A DNA stretch of 6,919 nucleotides from Candidatus Pacearchaeota archaeon (GTDB taxonomy: Archaea > Nanobdellota > Nanobdellia > Pacearchaeales > GW2011-AR1), in contig JACOWL010000016.1 of the NCBI GenBank assembly GCA_016176815.1, positions 1 to 6,919 of the forward strand. Reading direction: 5' to 3'. Both the position numbers and the translations under genes were made by a program. Each line of letters begins with the position of its first letter. The stretch's first letter is position 1. Shown piece by piece: positions 1-5,815 of the stretch. A model generated the notes under the pieces. That model saw only the letters and a program-made list of their open reading frames with translations. It had not been told where the DNA came from and made no database searches.

Positions 1-70
1 GTTTCAAATTTTCTAAAAACCATAATTAAAAAAAATATCGGAAGTTTTTATACTTTTCACTTCATAAAAC

Positions 71-79
71 TTTAAAAAG
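71..79 (+). promoter_or_regulatory. Candidate archaeal TATA box for the 86-aa orphan gene
   Basis: TTTAAAAAG is centred 25 nt upstream of the ATG at 100, the distance expected between an archaeal TATA box and a transcription start. This would give a leaderless mRNA, which fits the absence of a Shine-Dalgarno motif before this start. A second T/A-rich candidate, TTTTTATA at 45-52, would give a leader of about 25 nt. The whole of 1-99 is very AT-rich, so either box could be a chance match. I see no gene in 1-99. Confidence 0.4.
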
Positions 80-99
80 ACAAAAATAATAATCTGAAA

Positions 100-360
100 A
101 TGAGTTATAACACTTTTTATGAAATAGTAAATAATGAGAAAATAAAAACTGAAAGTATAGAAGAGATTGTTTTTAAGAATTCAGATGGTCAGAGATACAC
201 GGTAAATTTTTACGGAAAAGATAGAAATGTAGCAATGGAAACATTAAAGATTGGAATAAAAAATCTTTCAACAGGTTCAAAAGTGAATGTCCCATACGAA
301 AGAAGAAAGATTATTCTGGACGGGCTTAAAACAAATCAATCTATTAAAGGGTTTTTGTAA
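100..360 (+). CDS. Hypothetical protein, 86 aa, unknown family
   Basis: I do not recognise this protein. It is small, soluble-looking and rich in Lys, Asn, Ile and Glu, with no signal peptide, membrane segment, Cys or His cluster, or catalytic motif that I can name. The N-terminal half reads as alternating beta-type segments (around residues 20-40, with a GQRYTVNFYG stretch). The middle (about 43-55, AMETLKIGIKNL) could be a helix, and the C-terminal part is basic. The ATG is chosen because no earlier in-frame start is evident and a TATA-like box sits 25 nt upstream. The gene stands alone: the only gene downstream (Nudix) is convergent. Its TAA stop lies inside the direct repeat flanking the inverted-repeat element that starts 6 nt later, so insertion of that element would not have altered the protein. 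It could be a lineage-restricted gene; amino-acid composition and a clean frame are the only support for coding. Confidence 0.65.
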   Translation: MSYNTFYEIVNNEKIKTESIEEIVFKNSDGQRYTVNFYGKDRNVAMETLKIGIKNLSTGSKVNVPYERRKIILDGLKTNQSIKGFL

Positions 361-365
361 AAAAA
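357..365 (+). repeat. Left direct repeat (putative target-site duplication)
   Basis: GTAAAAAAA is repeated exactly at 506-514, on the far side of the 366-505 inverted-repeat element. With the preceding T (356 and 505) the identity reaches 10 bp. Eight or nine bases would suit a DDE transposon duplication; IS6-family elements make 8-bp duplications. The run of seven A's lowers its information content in such an AT-rich genome. Confidence 0.55.
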
Positions 366-505
366 GGCTCTGTTGAAAAAGTTTTGAGTTCGTAACTTCT
401 TTGGCAATTCATCATAAAAATGAAGGGCGGGTCTCGTCTGAAAGACGAGGTTGAGTGGGAATTTGAACTCAAAACAAATAAAAAATTGAGCTTTTCAACA
501 GAGCT
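366..505. mobile_element. MITE-like non-autonomous element with terminal inverted repeats
   Basis: The left end GGCTCTGTTGAAAAAG (366-381) is mirrored by the right end CTTTTCAACAGAGC (491-504), differing by one extra A. A second, perfect 11-bp inverted pair lies inside: GTTTTGAGTTC at 381-391 and GAACTCAAAAC at 465-475. A central hairpin pairs CTCGTCT (433-439) with AGACGAG (443-449) around a GAA loop. The 140 bp contain no credible reading frame and are locally more GC-rich than the surroundings (420-460). Near-identical direct repeats flank the element. Nested inverted repeats, no coding capacity and a flanking duplication are the signature of a miniature inverted-repeat element. The ends resemble IS6-family termini (GG..CTGTTG.AAA), recalled from memory and not checked. 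It sits in the gap between two convergent genes, a tolerant site. Alternative: a structured RNA or bidirectional terminator formed by the two 3' ends. Confidence 0.6.
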
Positions 506-514
506 GTAAAAAAA
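506..514 (+). repeat. Right direct repeat (putative target-site duplication)
   Basis: GTAAAAAAA matches 357-365 exactly, and the match extends one base further left (T at 505 and 356). Together they bracket the inverted-repeat element. Removing the element and one repeat copy would restore a simple intergenic stretch running from the orphan gene's stop codon into TTATG, as expected of an insertion. Confidence 0.55.
508..514 (-). terminator. U-tract downstream of the Nudix gene
   Basis: On the minus strand the Nudix stop is followed 15 nt later by seven T's, preceded by other T-rich runs. Archaeal intrinsic termination is driven mainly by such U-tracts. The same bases form part of the direct repeat flanking the MITE-like element, so the element may sit beside a pre-existing terminator. 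Confidence 0.45.
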
Positions 515-529
515 TTATGATTTTAAAAA

Positions 530-964
530 TTATTCTTTTTTAAGAGCCTCATTCACAATTTCTAAAGATTTTTTTTGATTTTCATAAGTTAATTTTTTGT
601 TGGCTTCAAGATATGACGGCCACAAATAATCTGAATGCTCTCTTTCATCAATTTGTATTTTATCGTCTTTTAGTTCTGCCGAATACAAAGAAAATGTCTG
701 GCCAATAAATTTTCTGCCTAAAACTTTTTTATCATATTTATATTTTCCATAAAAATTATGCGATTGAACATTCAAAGGAGACCGCCCGGTTTCTTCTTTT
801 ATTTCTCTTTTTACAGCATCCATAATCTCTTCATTATCGTTAATTCCGCCTTTTGGAAATTCCCAGCCACTCCAATGAAGTTTCCTTTTCAAAATTAAAT
901 ATTTTATTCCGTTTGGAGTTTTCCTGTAAACGACAACAAAAACACTTTTTCTGTATTTTTCCAT
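530..964 (-). CDS. Nudix family hydrolase, probably Ap4A/NTP pyrophosphohydrolase-like
   Basis: A 144-residue single-domain Nudix protein. The complete Nudix box G-x5-E-x7-R-E-x2-E-E-x-G runs from Gly39 through Glu45, Arg53, Glu54, Glu57 and Glu58 to Gly60; the glutamates would bind the catalytic Mg2+. The final position, usually hydrophobic, is Arg61. The preceding WEFPKGG segment (34-40) is typical of the diadenosine-tetraphosphatase/RppH-like branch, which cleaves nucleotides of the form NDP-X into AMP, ATP or NMP products. The length is normal for a stand-alone hydrolase, and there is no signal peptide, so it should be cytosolic. Substrate cannot be fixed from sequence: Ap4A, capped RNA ends or oxidised dNTPs all remain possible. 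The ATG is supported by a TATA-like box 25 nt upstream, implying a leaderless transcript. It is divergent from the surface-protein gene and not in an operon with any visible partner. Confidence 0.9.
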   Translation of the reverse strand: MEKYRKSVFVVVYRKTPNGIKYLILKRKLHWSGWEFPKGGINDNEEIMDAVKREIKEETGRSPLNVQSHNFYGKYKYDKKVLGRKFIGQTFSLYSAELKDDKIQIDEREHSDYLWPSYLEANKKLTYENQKKSLEIVNEALKKE

Positions 965-984
965 CTTAACAAAGAGAAACCCAA

Positions 985-993
985 TTTTTTAAA
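985..993 (-). promoter_or_regulatory. TATA-like box of the Nudix gene
   Basis: On the minus strand TTTAAAAAA is centred about 25 nt before the Nudix ATG (964), so transcription would start at or near the start codon. No Shine-Dalgarno motif is present between the two, consistent with a leaderless mRNA. Assignment rests on spacing and composition only. Confidence 0.45.
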
Positions 994-1008
994 CTATTCG
1001 CTGGAGTT

Positions 1009-1022
1009 GGGAAATATTTATA
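1009..1022 (+). promoter_or_regulatory. BRE/TATA promoter of the surface-protein gene
   Basis: GGGAAA (1009-1014), which suits a purine-rich TFB recognition element, is followed directly by TATTTATA (1015-1022), a good archaeal TATA box. Its centre lies about 28 nt before the ATG at 1047, so the predicted transcript has almost no leader. There is no Shine-Dalgarno motif between the box and the start. This promoter and the Nudix promoter lie back to back in an 82-bp region, and their TATA boxes are about 30 bp apart. Confidence 0.6.
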
Positions 1023-1046
1023 AAGAAGATTGTTTTTTATTTATTT

Positions 1047-4010
1047 ATGAAGAGAGGGATGATATTTGGAATCTTAATAACCATTTTATTAATCGGGGTT
1101 GTTAGCGCTCTACCAAACATTAATATTATTTATCCTGCAAATGGAACCGGATATAATGATCAAGTTACACAAATTAATTTAGAGATTACTGGAGATAATT
1201 TAACTAATTGTTGGTGGAATGATGGAGCAACAAATTATAATTTTAATTGTAATTTAGATATTAATGGAATACCTCCTTCTGGAGAAAATTGGAATACTTG
1301 GACAATTTACGCTAATGATACAAATAGTAATGTCGTTGATAAAAAAGTTACATTTTGGGTTGATAGCATCTCTCCAATATTAACTGTTCTAAATCCCCTC
1401 GGAAATATTGGATATACAAATACAAATATTCTTAATTTAATCACACAATTAACTGAAACGAATAAAGGAGGGTATTTTGGGTATAGCATCGAAGATGGTT
1501 CTAACAAATATATTGCCAGAAAATTTACTGCGCCTAATGGAAATGAATTTAGTGGATCCTACTCTTTAGATCCTTCAAATATTTCTGATGTCTCACAAAC
1601 TCTATCAAACCCAGGAGATCAAGAAGAAGGAAACTACACATTTATAATTAAAGCCCGAGATAAATATCCCAGCGGAACAACAATAAGAACAGAATTTACA
1701 GAAGGAGTTATAATAAGAGACACGCTTCCTCCAATTACAACAATATCGAGCCCTGCAGACAGCTCCCTAAATTCTGGAATTGTAAATATTATTTCTTCTG
1801 CTATTGATGATCTTTCTGTTACTACAGATGTAAGTGGAATTAATAACATAGATATTCAAATAACAGACGGATTTTATTTAGACACTTTTTCATGTCCTTC
1901 AGAAACTTGTAATTATGGTTGGGATTCTACTCTTGCACCAGATGGAATTTATAATATAATTGCAACAAGTTATGACCGAGCAGGAAATTCTGATTCAATT
2001 TTTATAACGATTACAACTGATAATACTGCTCCAACAGGAACAGTCACATTAGGAACTCCAGTTATTTACGACGGAGATTTAGTTCAGGAAGTTATAATAA
2101 ATTATGATGAAGTAATGGACATTTCAACAACTCCAACAATTAATTTCGGGCCAACAAATGGAACTATAACCTCCAATGGAGACGGTGCGTGGGGCATGTC
2201 AGGAGCTACCTGGACAGAAAATTTCACAATTACAGACGCTGATGAAGAAACTTTAGGAGTTTCCGTTTCAAGTTCAGGCGCTCAGGATTTGGCTGGAAAT
2301 ATTGAAGGACCTTCTGTTGTAGGCAGTTTTGATATTGATACACTTGCACCAAATGTAATAATTTCTTCTTTAGAAACAGACCCAACAAATGCAAATCCAA
2401 TTTCAGCAACTGCAACATTCAGCGAAGATGTAACAGGATTTGATATTACAGATTTAACAATTACAAATAGTGTTGCAGGAAATTTTATAATTGTTGATGC
2501 TAAAACTTATACTTTTGAAATAACTCCAATAGCAGATGGTTTAGTGAGTGTAGATATTGCAGGAGCTGTTGCGCAAGACTTGGGAGGGAATGATAATATT
2601 GCAGCTGCACAATTTAGTATTACTTACGACGGAACAAATCCAACTTTTGTAATTAATAATGGTGCAGAAATAGGACCCGTTCAAACAGATATAATCAATA
2701 TTGATGCAGTTGATACAAACTTGGATGGAGCATCATTAGAATATGGATTTAGTGTAGATGCAACTTGTGACATAACAGATATTTATGGAAATTCTTTTAT
2801 AAATAATGTTGATTTTAATATTGCAGGAGACCATACAGATTATCTTTGTGTAAAAGCAGACGATAACGCTGGAAATACTGGCTATCAATTAGTCGGACCA
2901 TTAAATACAGATAATACTTTTCCTTTTTTAACTTCTATTAATGAAATTACTGGGGGCTATAATAATGTAACTTTCTCTCCTGCAAATTTAGATAACTTGT
3001 ATGATGATTTATATTTAAATGCTAATGCTAATGAAATAATTAATTGGTCAACAATAAGGGTTTATGATTCAAATGATGTACAAGTAAAATGGTGGACTGC
3101 TGTTTCTGGAACTAATTCAATAAGTAAAACCTGGATTCCAGTAGATATAACTTTACCGGACGGAATCTATAAAATAAATACTACCCTTACGGATATGGCT
3201 GGAAACAAAATAAATCTTGATTTAGGAATATTTTATATCGACAACACAATCCCAACCCTCTCAATTCCTCTTGCAACTCCAACTTCGTCATCAGCAACAA
3301 TAACTTGGGATACAAATGAAAATGCAAATTCAAGTGTTTATTATTGGACAACTCTTCCAGCGTCTTTAACTGGCTCAGCAACTTTTGTAACAGCTCACTC
3401 AATAAGTTTGTCAAGCTTGTCTGCTTCAACACTTTATTATTATAATGTAAGTTCTTGCGACGCTGCTGGAAATTGCGACACTTCAACACAATATAATTTC
3501 ACGACCTCTGCTGTTGACAGCGGAAATGGCGGTGGAGGGGGAGGAGGTGGAGGCGGCGGTGGAGGCGGAAGCTATGGAATAATATATTATACATGTTCAA
3601 AATGGAATGAATGGTCTGCATGCAGCAACAGCCAGCAAACAAGAACTTGTTTGGAAAAAATAACAACAACTTCTCAAAAAGGAGTTATTGAATCAAAGTT
3701 TAATGCAACAGAAATACAAGCTTGTACCGCGTCGGCTTTAATACCTTTATCAAATCCAACTGAAGAAACTGGCGGAAAAAATCCAGAATCAACTCAAGAA
3801 AAAACACCTGGATTCTTCGCAAGAATAACTGGCGGAATAACAGGCGCAGTAACTGGAATAGTTAAATCAAAAGCAGGAAAATTTTCACTAATTGTGATTA
3901 TAATTTTAACGCTGGCTTGGTTATTATTAGCTCTTAGCAGAAAAGCCAATAGAAAAGATATTTCAAGAAAAATTAAAATAATTCATAAAAGTGATTTGGT
4001 GAAGAAATAA
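1047..4010 (+). CDS. Large secreted, membrane-anchored surface protein with Ig-like, FN3 and TSP1-like modules
   Basis: A 987-residue protein built for the outside of the cell. Residues 1-21 are a signal peptide (basic MKR, hydrophobic core, VSA cleavage site). Then come about six Ig/cadherin-like beta-sandwich modules, with linkers marked by D-x-x-x-P motifs near residues 110, 229, 327, 431, 530 and 630. The module at about 431-525 resembles bacterial Ig-like adhesin repeats. Residues about 735-820 look like a fibronectin type III domain. A 14-glycine linker (828-841) leads to a TSP1-like motif: C850, W853, W856, C859, C868 with QQTRTC, probably disulfide-bonded with C893. A Pro/Thr/Glu-rich stretch, a GGITGAVTG segment and one membrane helix (about 945-963) with a basic cytoplasmic tail end the protein. 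Many N-x-S/T sequons fit archaeal N-glycosylation. Likely roles are adhesion, host contact or S-layer-associated structure; the ligand is unknown. A small membrane-protein gene follows 28 nt downstream. Confidence 0.85.
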   Translation: MKRGMIFGILITILLIGVVSALPNINIIYPANGTGYNDQVTQINLEITGDNLTNCWWNDGATNYNFNCNLDINGIPPSGENWNTWTIYANDTNSNVVDKKVTFWVDSISPILTVLNPLGNIGYTNTNILNLITQLTETNKGGYFGYSIEDGSNKYIARKFTAPNGNEFSGSYSLDPSNISDVSQTLSNPGDQEEGNYTFIIKARDKYPSGTTIRTEFTEGVIIRDTLPPITTISSPADSSLNSGIVNIISSAIDDLSVTTDVSGINNIDIQITDGFYLDTFSCPSETCNYGWDSTLAPDGIYNIIATSYDRAGNSDSIFITITTDNTAPTGTVTLGTPVIYDGDLVQEVIINYDEVMDISTTPTINFGPTNGTITSNGDGAWGMSGATWTENFTITDADEETLGVSVSSSGAQDLAGNIEGPSVVGSFDIDTLAPNVIISSLETDPTNANPISATATFSEDVTGFDITDLTITNSVAGNFIIVDAKTYTFEITPIADGLVSVDIAGAVAQDLGGNDNIAAAQFSITYDGTNPTFVINNGAEIGPVQTDIINIDAVDTNLDGASLEYGFSVDATCDITDIYGNSFINNVDFNIAGDHTDYLCVKADDNAGNTGYQLVGPLNTDNTFPFLTSINEITGGYNNVTFSPANLDNLYDDLYLNANANEIINWSTIRVYDSNDVQVKWWTAVSGTNSISKTWIPVDITLPDGIYKINTTLTDMAGNKINLDLGIFYIDNTIPTLSIPLATPTSSSATITWDTNENANSSVYYWTTLPASLTGSATFVTAHSISLSSLSASTLYYYNVSSCDAAGNCDTSTQYNFTTSAVDSGNGGGGGGGGGGGGGGSYGIIYYTCSKWNEWSACSNSQQTRTCLEKITTTSQKGVIESKFNATEIQACTASALIPLSNPTEETGGKNPESTQEKTPGFFARITGGITGAVTGIVKSKAGKFSLIVIIILTLAWLLLALSRKANRKDISRKIKIIHKSDLVKK
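3528..3569 (+). repeat. Poly-glycine codon tract (14 Gly) inside the surface-protein gene
   Basis: Fourteen consecutive glycine codons use all four synonymous codons (GGC, GGT, GGA, GGG) in irregular order. It forms a GC-rich island in an otherwise AT-rich gene. It separates the FN3-like domain from the TSP1-like and membrane-anchor part and presumably acts as a flexible hinge. The mixed codons argue against recent slippage of a single triplet. Confidence 0.9.
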
Positions 4011-4017
4011 TTTTTTT
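4011..4017 (+). terminator. T-tract immediately after the surface-protein stop codon
   Basis: Seven T's follow the TAA at 4008-4010 without a gap. In archaea such a tract can terminate transcription alone. Because a well-placed ribosome binding site and another gene follow within 28 nt, termination here may be partial and would lower expression of the downstream membrane protein. Confidence 0.35.
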
Positions 4018-4024
4018 AAGAGAA

Positions 4025-4029
4025 AGGTG
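4025..4029 (+). promoter_or_regulatory. Shine-Dalgarno site for the 64-aa membrane protein
   Basis: AGGTG lies 9 nt upstream of the ATG at 4039 and matches the anti-Shine-Dalgarno end of archaeal 16S rRNA. Its presence, in contrast to the SD-less starts at 100, 964 and 1047, suggests this gene is translated internally from a transcript that begins upstream, as in an operon. Confidence 0.65.
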
Positions 4030-4038
4030 TATTAATAA

Positions 4039-4233
4039 ATGGAAAAAGAAAAAAGCTTTTTTAATTTCTGGCTTATATTAGAATTATTTATTAATTTTTT
4101 TGTTGTTATAACAATTGTTCCGATTGTCTCAAAATTTACCCCAGTTTGGTTAGGGGTATCAACTTGGATAATCTTTATGATTTGGGGTTTTAAACCTTTA
4201 ATTTTTGCAATAAAGGATTGTAGAAAAATATAA
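4039..4233 (+). CDS. Small integral membrane protein, 64 aa, two predicted helices
   Basis: After a short acidic/basic N-terminus (MEKEK) come two hydrophobic stretches, about residues 9-30 and 36-57, joined by a short SKFTP turn; the tail (KDCRKI) is basic. This predicts a helical hairpin in the cytoplasmic membrane with basic residues on the inside. There is no recognisable family motif, so I assign no function. Coding is supported by the Shine-Dalgarno site 9 nt upstream, the consistent hydrophobic pattern and the tight spacing after the surface-protein gene. It may be co-transcribed with that gene and have an envelope-related role, though the T-tract between them could weaken the linkage. 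It converges on RuBisCO. Confidence 0.65.
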   Translation: MEKEKSFFNFWLILELFINFFVVITIVPIVSKFTPVWLGVSTWIIFMIWGFKPLIFAIKDCRKI

Positions 4234-4303
4234 TCGGGGAATGATAGTCTAAAAAATAATAATAAAAGTTTAAATTAATTTTACTGACGCGACAATCTTC
4301 CTA

Positions 4304-4336
4304 AAATTTTATCTTGTCCAAAGGCAGATAAAATTT
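4304..4336. terminator. Strong hairpin between convergent genes, possible bidirectional terminator
   Basis: AAATTTTATCT (4304-4314) pairs perfectly with AGATAAAATTT (4326-4336) around an 11-nt loop whose bases (GTC/GGC) can extend the stem past a bulge. It lies 70 nt after the small membrane-protein stop and 40 nt after the RuBisCO stop, so it could end transcripts from both sides. No pure U-tract follows directly, which archaeal terminators usually have, so it could instead be an mRNA 3'-end stabiliser. The rest of the 142-nt gap is AT-rich without coding signs. Confidence 0.5.
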
Positions 4337-4375
4337 CAATTAATTTCTGCGAATGAAATGAGCAGGTATTTCAAA

Positions 4376-5782
4376 TTAATAAACCACCCTTGGCCCATAT
4401 CCCCAAAGTTTTACTGCAAAAGCCAATTCTGATTTGGGATTTTCTTTTACAAATTTTTTCAGAGGAATTTTTTTATAATAAATATCTCTTGCCTGTTCAA
4501 TTGCTTTTACTCCTGCTTCTATTCCATTTGGATGCCCCAATAATCCCCCGCCACATTGTATAATAATATCGTCGCCCAATTTATCCAAAACCTCTTCAAA
4601 ATCTCCTGGATGAAGTCCGCCTGACGCAGTCATCCAAATAGGTTTTATATTATACCATTTTTGTCCCAGCGATGGGATTTTATTGTGCGGCTTAAGCTCT
4701 TTGGCTTGCAACACATCTTTTATGTAAATTGCTTCTCCATAATCTTCCATTTTTGCCAACGGGCTTCCGCCATGCAAAGAATCCACTCCTAATAATCTAA
4801 AAAATTTAGCCAAGAAAATCATTGAAACAGAAAAGCCGTATAATTTTCCATCCCCGTGAACTCCTGGAGAATTATCTCTTGTAATAAATCCGTGCATTGC
4901 TCTATGCGCGTGAATGGCAAGCCCTGTATTCGCCCTCCTCATAGAGTCAACAGCAGCAAACCCGGTTGTAACAACATCAATCATCATAAATATTCCCCCG
5001 TTGTCTTTAATCAGTTTTGCTCTCCTAAGCATTTCATTTATATTAGAATGAGTTACGTTACAAAGATAAAATTTTTTGTTTCCAGTCTTTTTTTCAGCAG
5101 CTCTTGCTTCGGCTAAGACTAGTTTACATCTTTTATCAAAACTATTAAATGGCAAACTCAAAAGATTTTCATCGTCTTTAATTCCATCATAAGTTCCGTT
5201 TCCAGAGTTAAATAAAATTCTTGCTAATTTTGCTTGTTCAACATCAGTTCTCCCTATTTTAGGTTTTGGAACGGTGCAAACCAAACACTCTTCTTTCTTT
5301 TCCAACTTTTTCCTAACTCCATCAATTCCAAAAGCTGGCCCTTGAAATGCTTCAATCATTTTTCGAGGAAGCCTTGCGTCATAAACTCTCATTGCAGAAA
5401 CCATTTTCATTCCAGCAATGTTCCCTATAATTCCAGCAAACAATCCAGAAACATTATTCATTTCAAATAAATCCAAAGGATAAGCAACTTTGAACATTTT
5501 TCTTTCATAATCTAAGTCATAAGCCATTGCTCTTTTTGCTCTTGCTAAAGGAATTCCAGAATCTTTTCCATCATAAACTTTTGTCCAGGTTCCTGTGGAA
5601 GATTCTGCAGCAACAGTCCCAGCAGCGTCTTCAAAGAGCTTTTTTTCAGATTTACCTTGTCTTTTTGCCTCTCTCACTGCACTTTCATCAAGCTCAATTT
5701 TTAACAAAGTAATTACATAATTCTCATCAGGATTATTTGGTTTCCATCCCCTTTTTGCGACATAATCAAATTGTACTGCCAT
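4376..5782 (-). CDS. rbcL: Form III ribulose-1,5-bisphosphate carboxylase/oxygenase large subunit
   Basis: A 468-residue RuBisCO that fixes CO2 onto ribulose-1,5-bisphosphate to give two 3-phosphoglycerates. In archaea this serves the AMP/nucleoside-salvage pathway. The catalytic set is complete (spinach numbers in brackets): E60 (60), T65 (65), W66 (66), N121 (123), K173 (175), K175 (177), carbamylated K202 (201) with metal ligands D204 and E205, H293 (294), R294 (295), H337 (327), loop-6 K344 (334), S387 (379) and the GGG near 411. From memory it is most like Thermococcus kodakarensis RuBisCO (VPKPK, IHxHRAMH, SGGLHPG, GGGxLGHPxG), which points to form III, probably near III-b. It is about 24 residues longer: roughly 15 extra residues before E60 and 11 between H293 and H337. 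Loop 6 reads GGSPLAKMED instead of the usual GT..GK.EG. Form III needs no small subunit. Its own TATA box and Shine-Dalgarno site indicate independent transcription. No AMP phosphorylase or R15P isomerase gene is in view. Confidence 0.95.
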   Translation of the reverse strand: MAVQFDYVAKRGWKPNNPDENYVITLLKIELDESAVREAKRQGKSEKKLFEDAAGTVAAESSTGTWTKVYDGKDSGIPLARAKRAMAYDLDYERKMFKVAYPLDLFEMNNVSGLFAGIIGNIAGMKMVSAMRVYDARLPRKMIEAFQGPAFGIDGVRKKLEKKEECLVCTVPKPKIGRTDVEQAKLARILFNSGNGTYDGIKDDENLLSLPFNSFDKRCKLVLAEARAAEKKTGNKKFYLCNVTHSNINEMLRRAKLIKDNGGIFMMIDVVTTGFAAVDSMRRANTGLAIHAHRAMHGFITRDNSPGVHGDGKLYGFSVSMIFLAKFFRLLGVDSLHGGSPLAKMEDYGEAIYIKDVLQAKELKPHNKIPSLGQKWYNIKPIWMTASGGLHPGDFEEVLDKLGDDIIIQCGGGLLGHPNGIEAGVKAIEQARDIYYKKIPLKKFVKENPKSELAFAVKLWGYGPRVVY

Positions 5783-5785
5783 ATT

Positions 5786-5790
5786 CCTCT
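5786..5790 (-). promoter_or_regulatory. Shine-Dalgarno site of rbcL
   Basis: On the minus strand AGAGG ends 3 nt before the rbcL ATG, closer than the common 5-9 nt. It supports the chosen start, as does the fact that the protein aligns with form III RuBisCO from its N-terminal FDYVAKRGW segment. Confidence 0.5.
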
Positions 5791-5815
5791 ATTTATTTTT
5801 AATAGTTAATTTTTG

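Noticed and set aside
420..475. tRNA-like appearance within the inverted-repeat element (minus-strand GTTCAAAT resembling a T-loop, adjacent stems)
   Set aside because: No acceptor stem, D-arm or properly spaced 5-bp T-stem can be built. The paired segments are better explained as the element's inverted repeats.
1307..3489. Several minus-strand frames of 62-100 codons inside the surface-protein gene
   Set aside because: They lie wholly within a well-supported 987-residue gene, have biased Leu/Lys-rich composition and lack motifs or promoters, so they are antisense shadows.
4240..4290. Possible C/D-box sRNA (ATGATAG and CTGA)
   Set aside because: The C-box is imperfect, no D'/C' pair is present and the would-be guides are simple A/T-rich runs.
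4856..5712. Plus-strand frames of 61-86 codons inside rbcL
   Set aside because: They are antisense to a RuBisCO with all catalytic residues intact and show no recognisable protein features.
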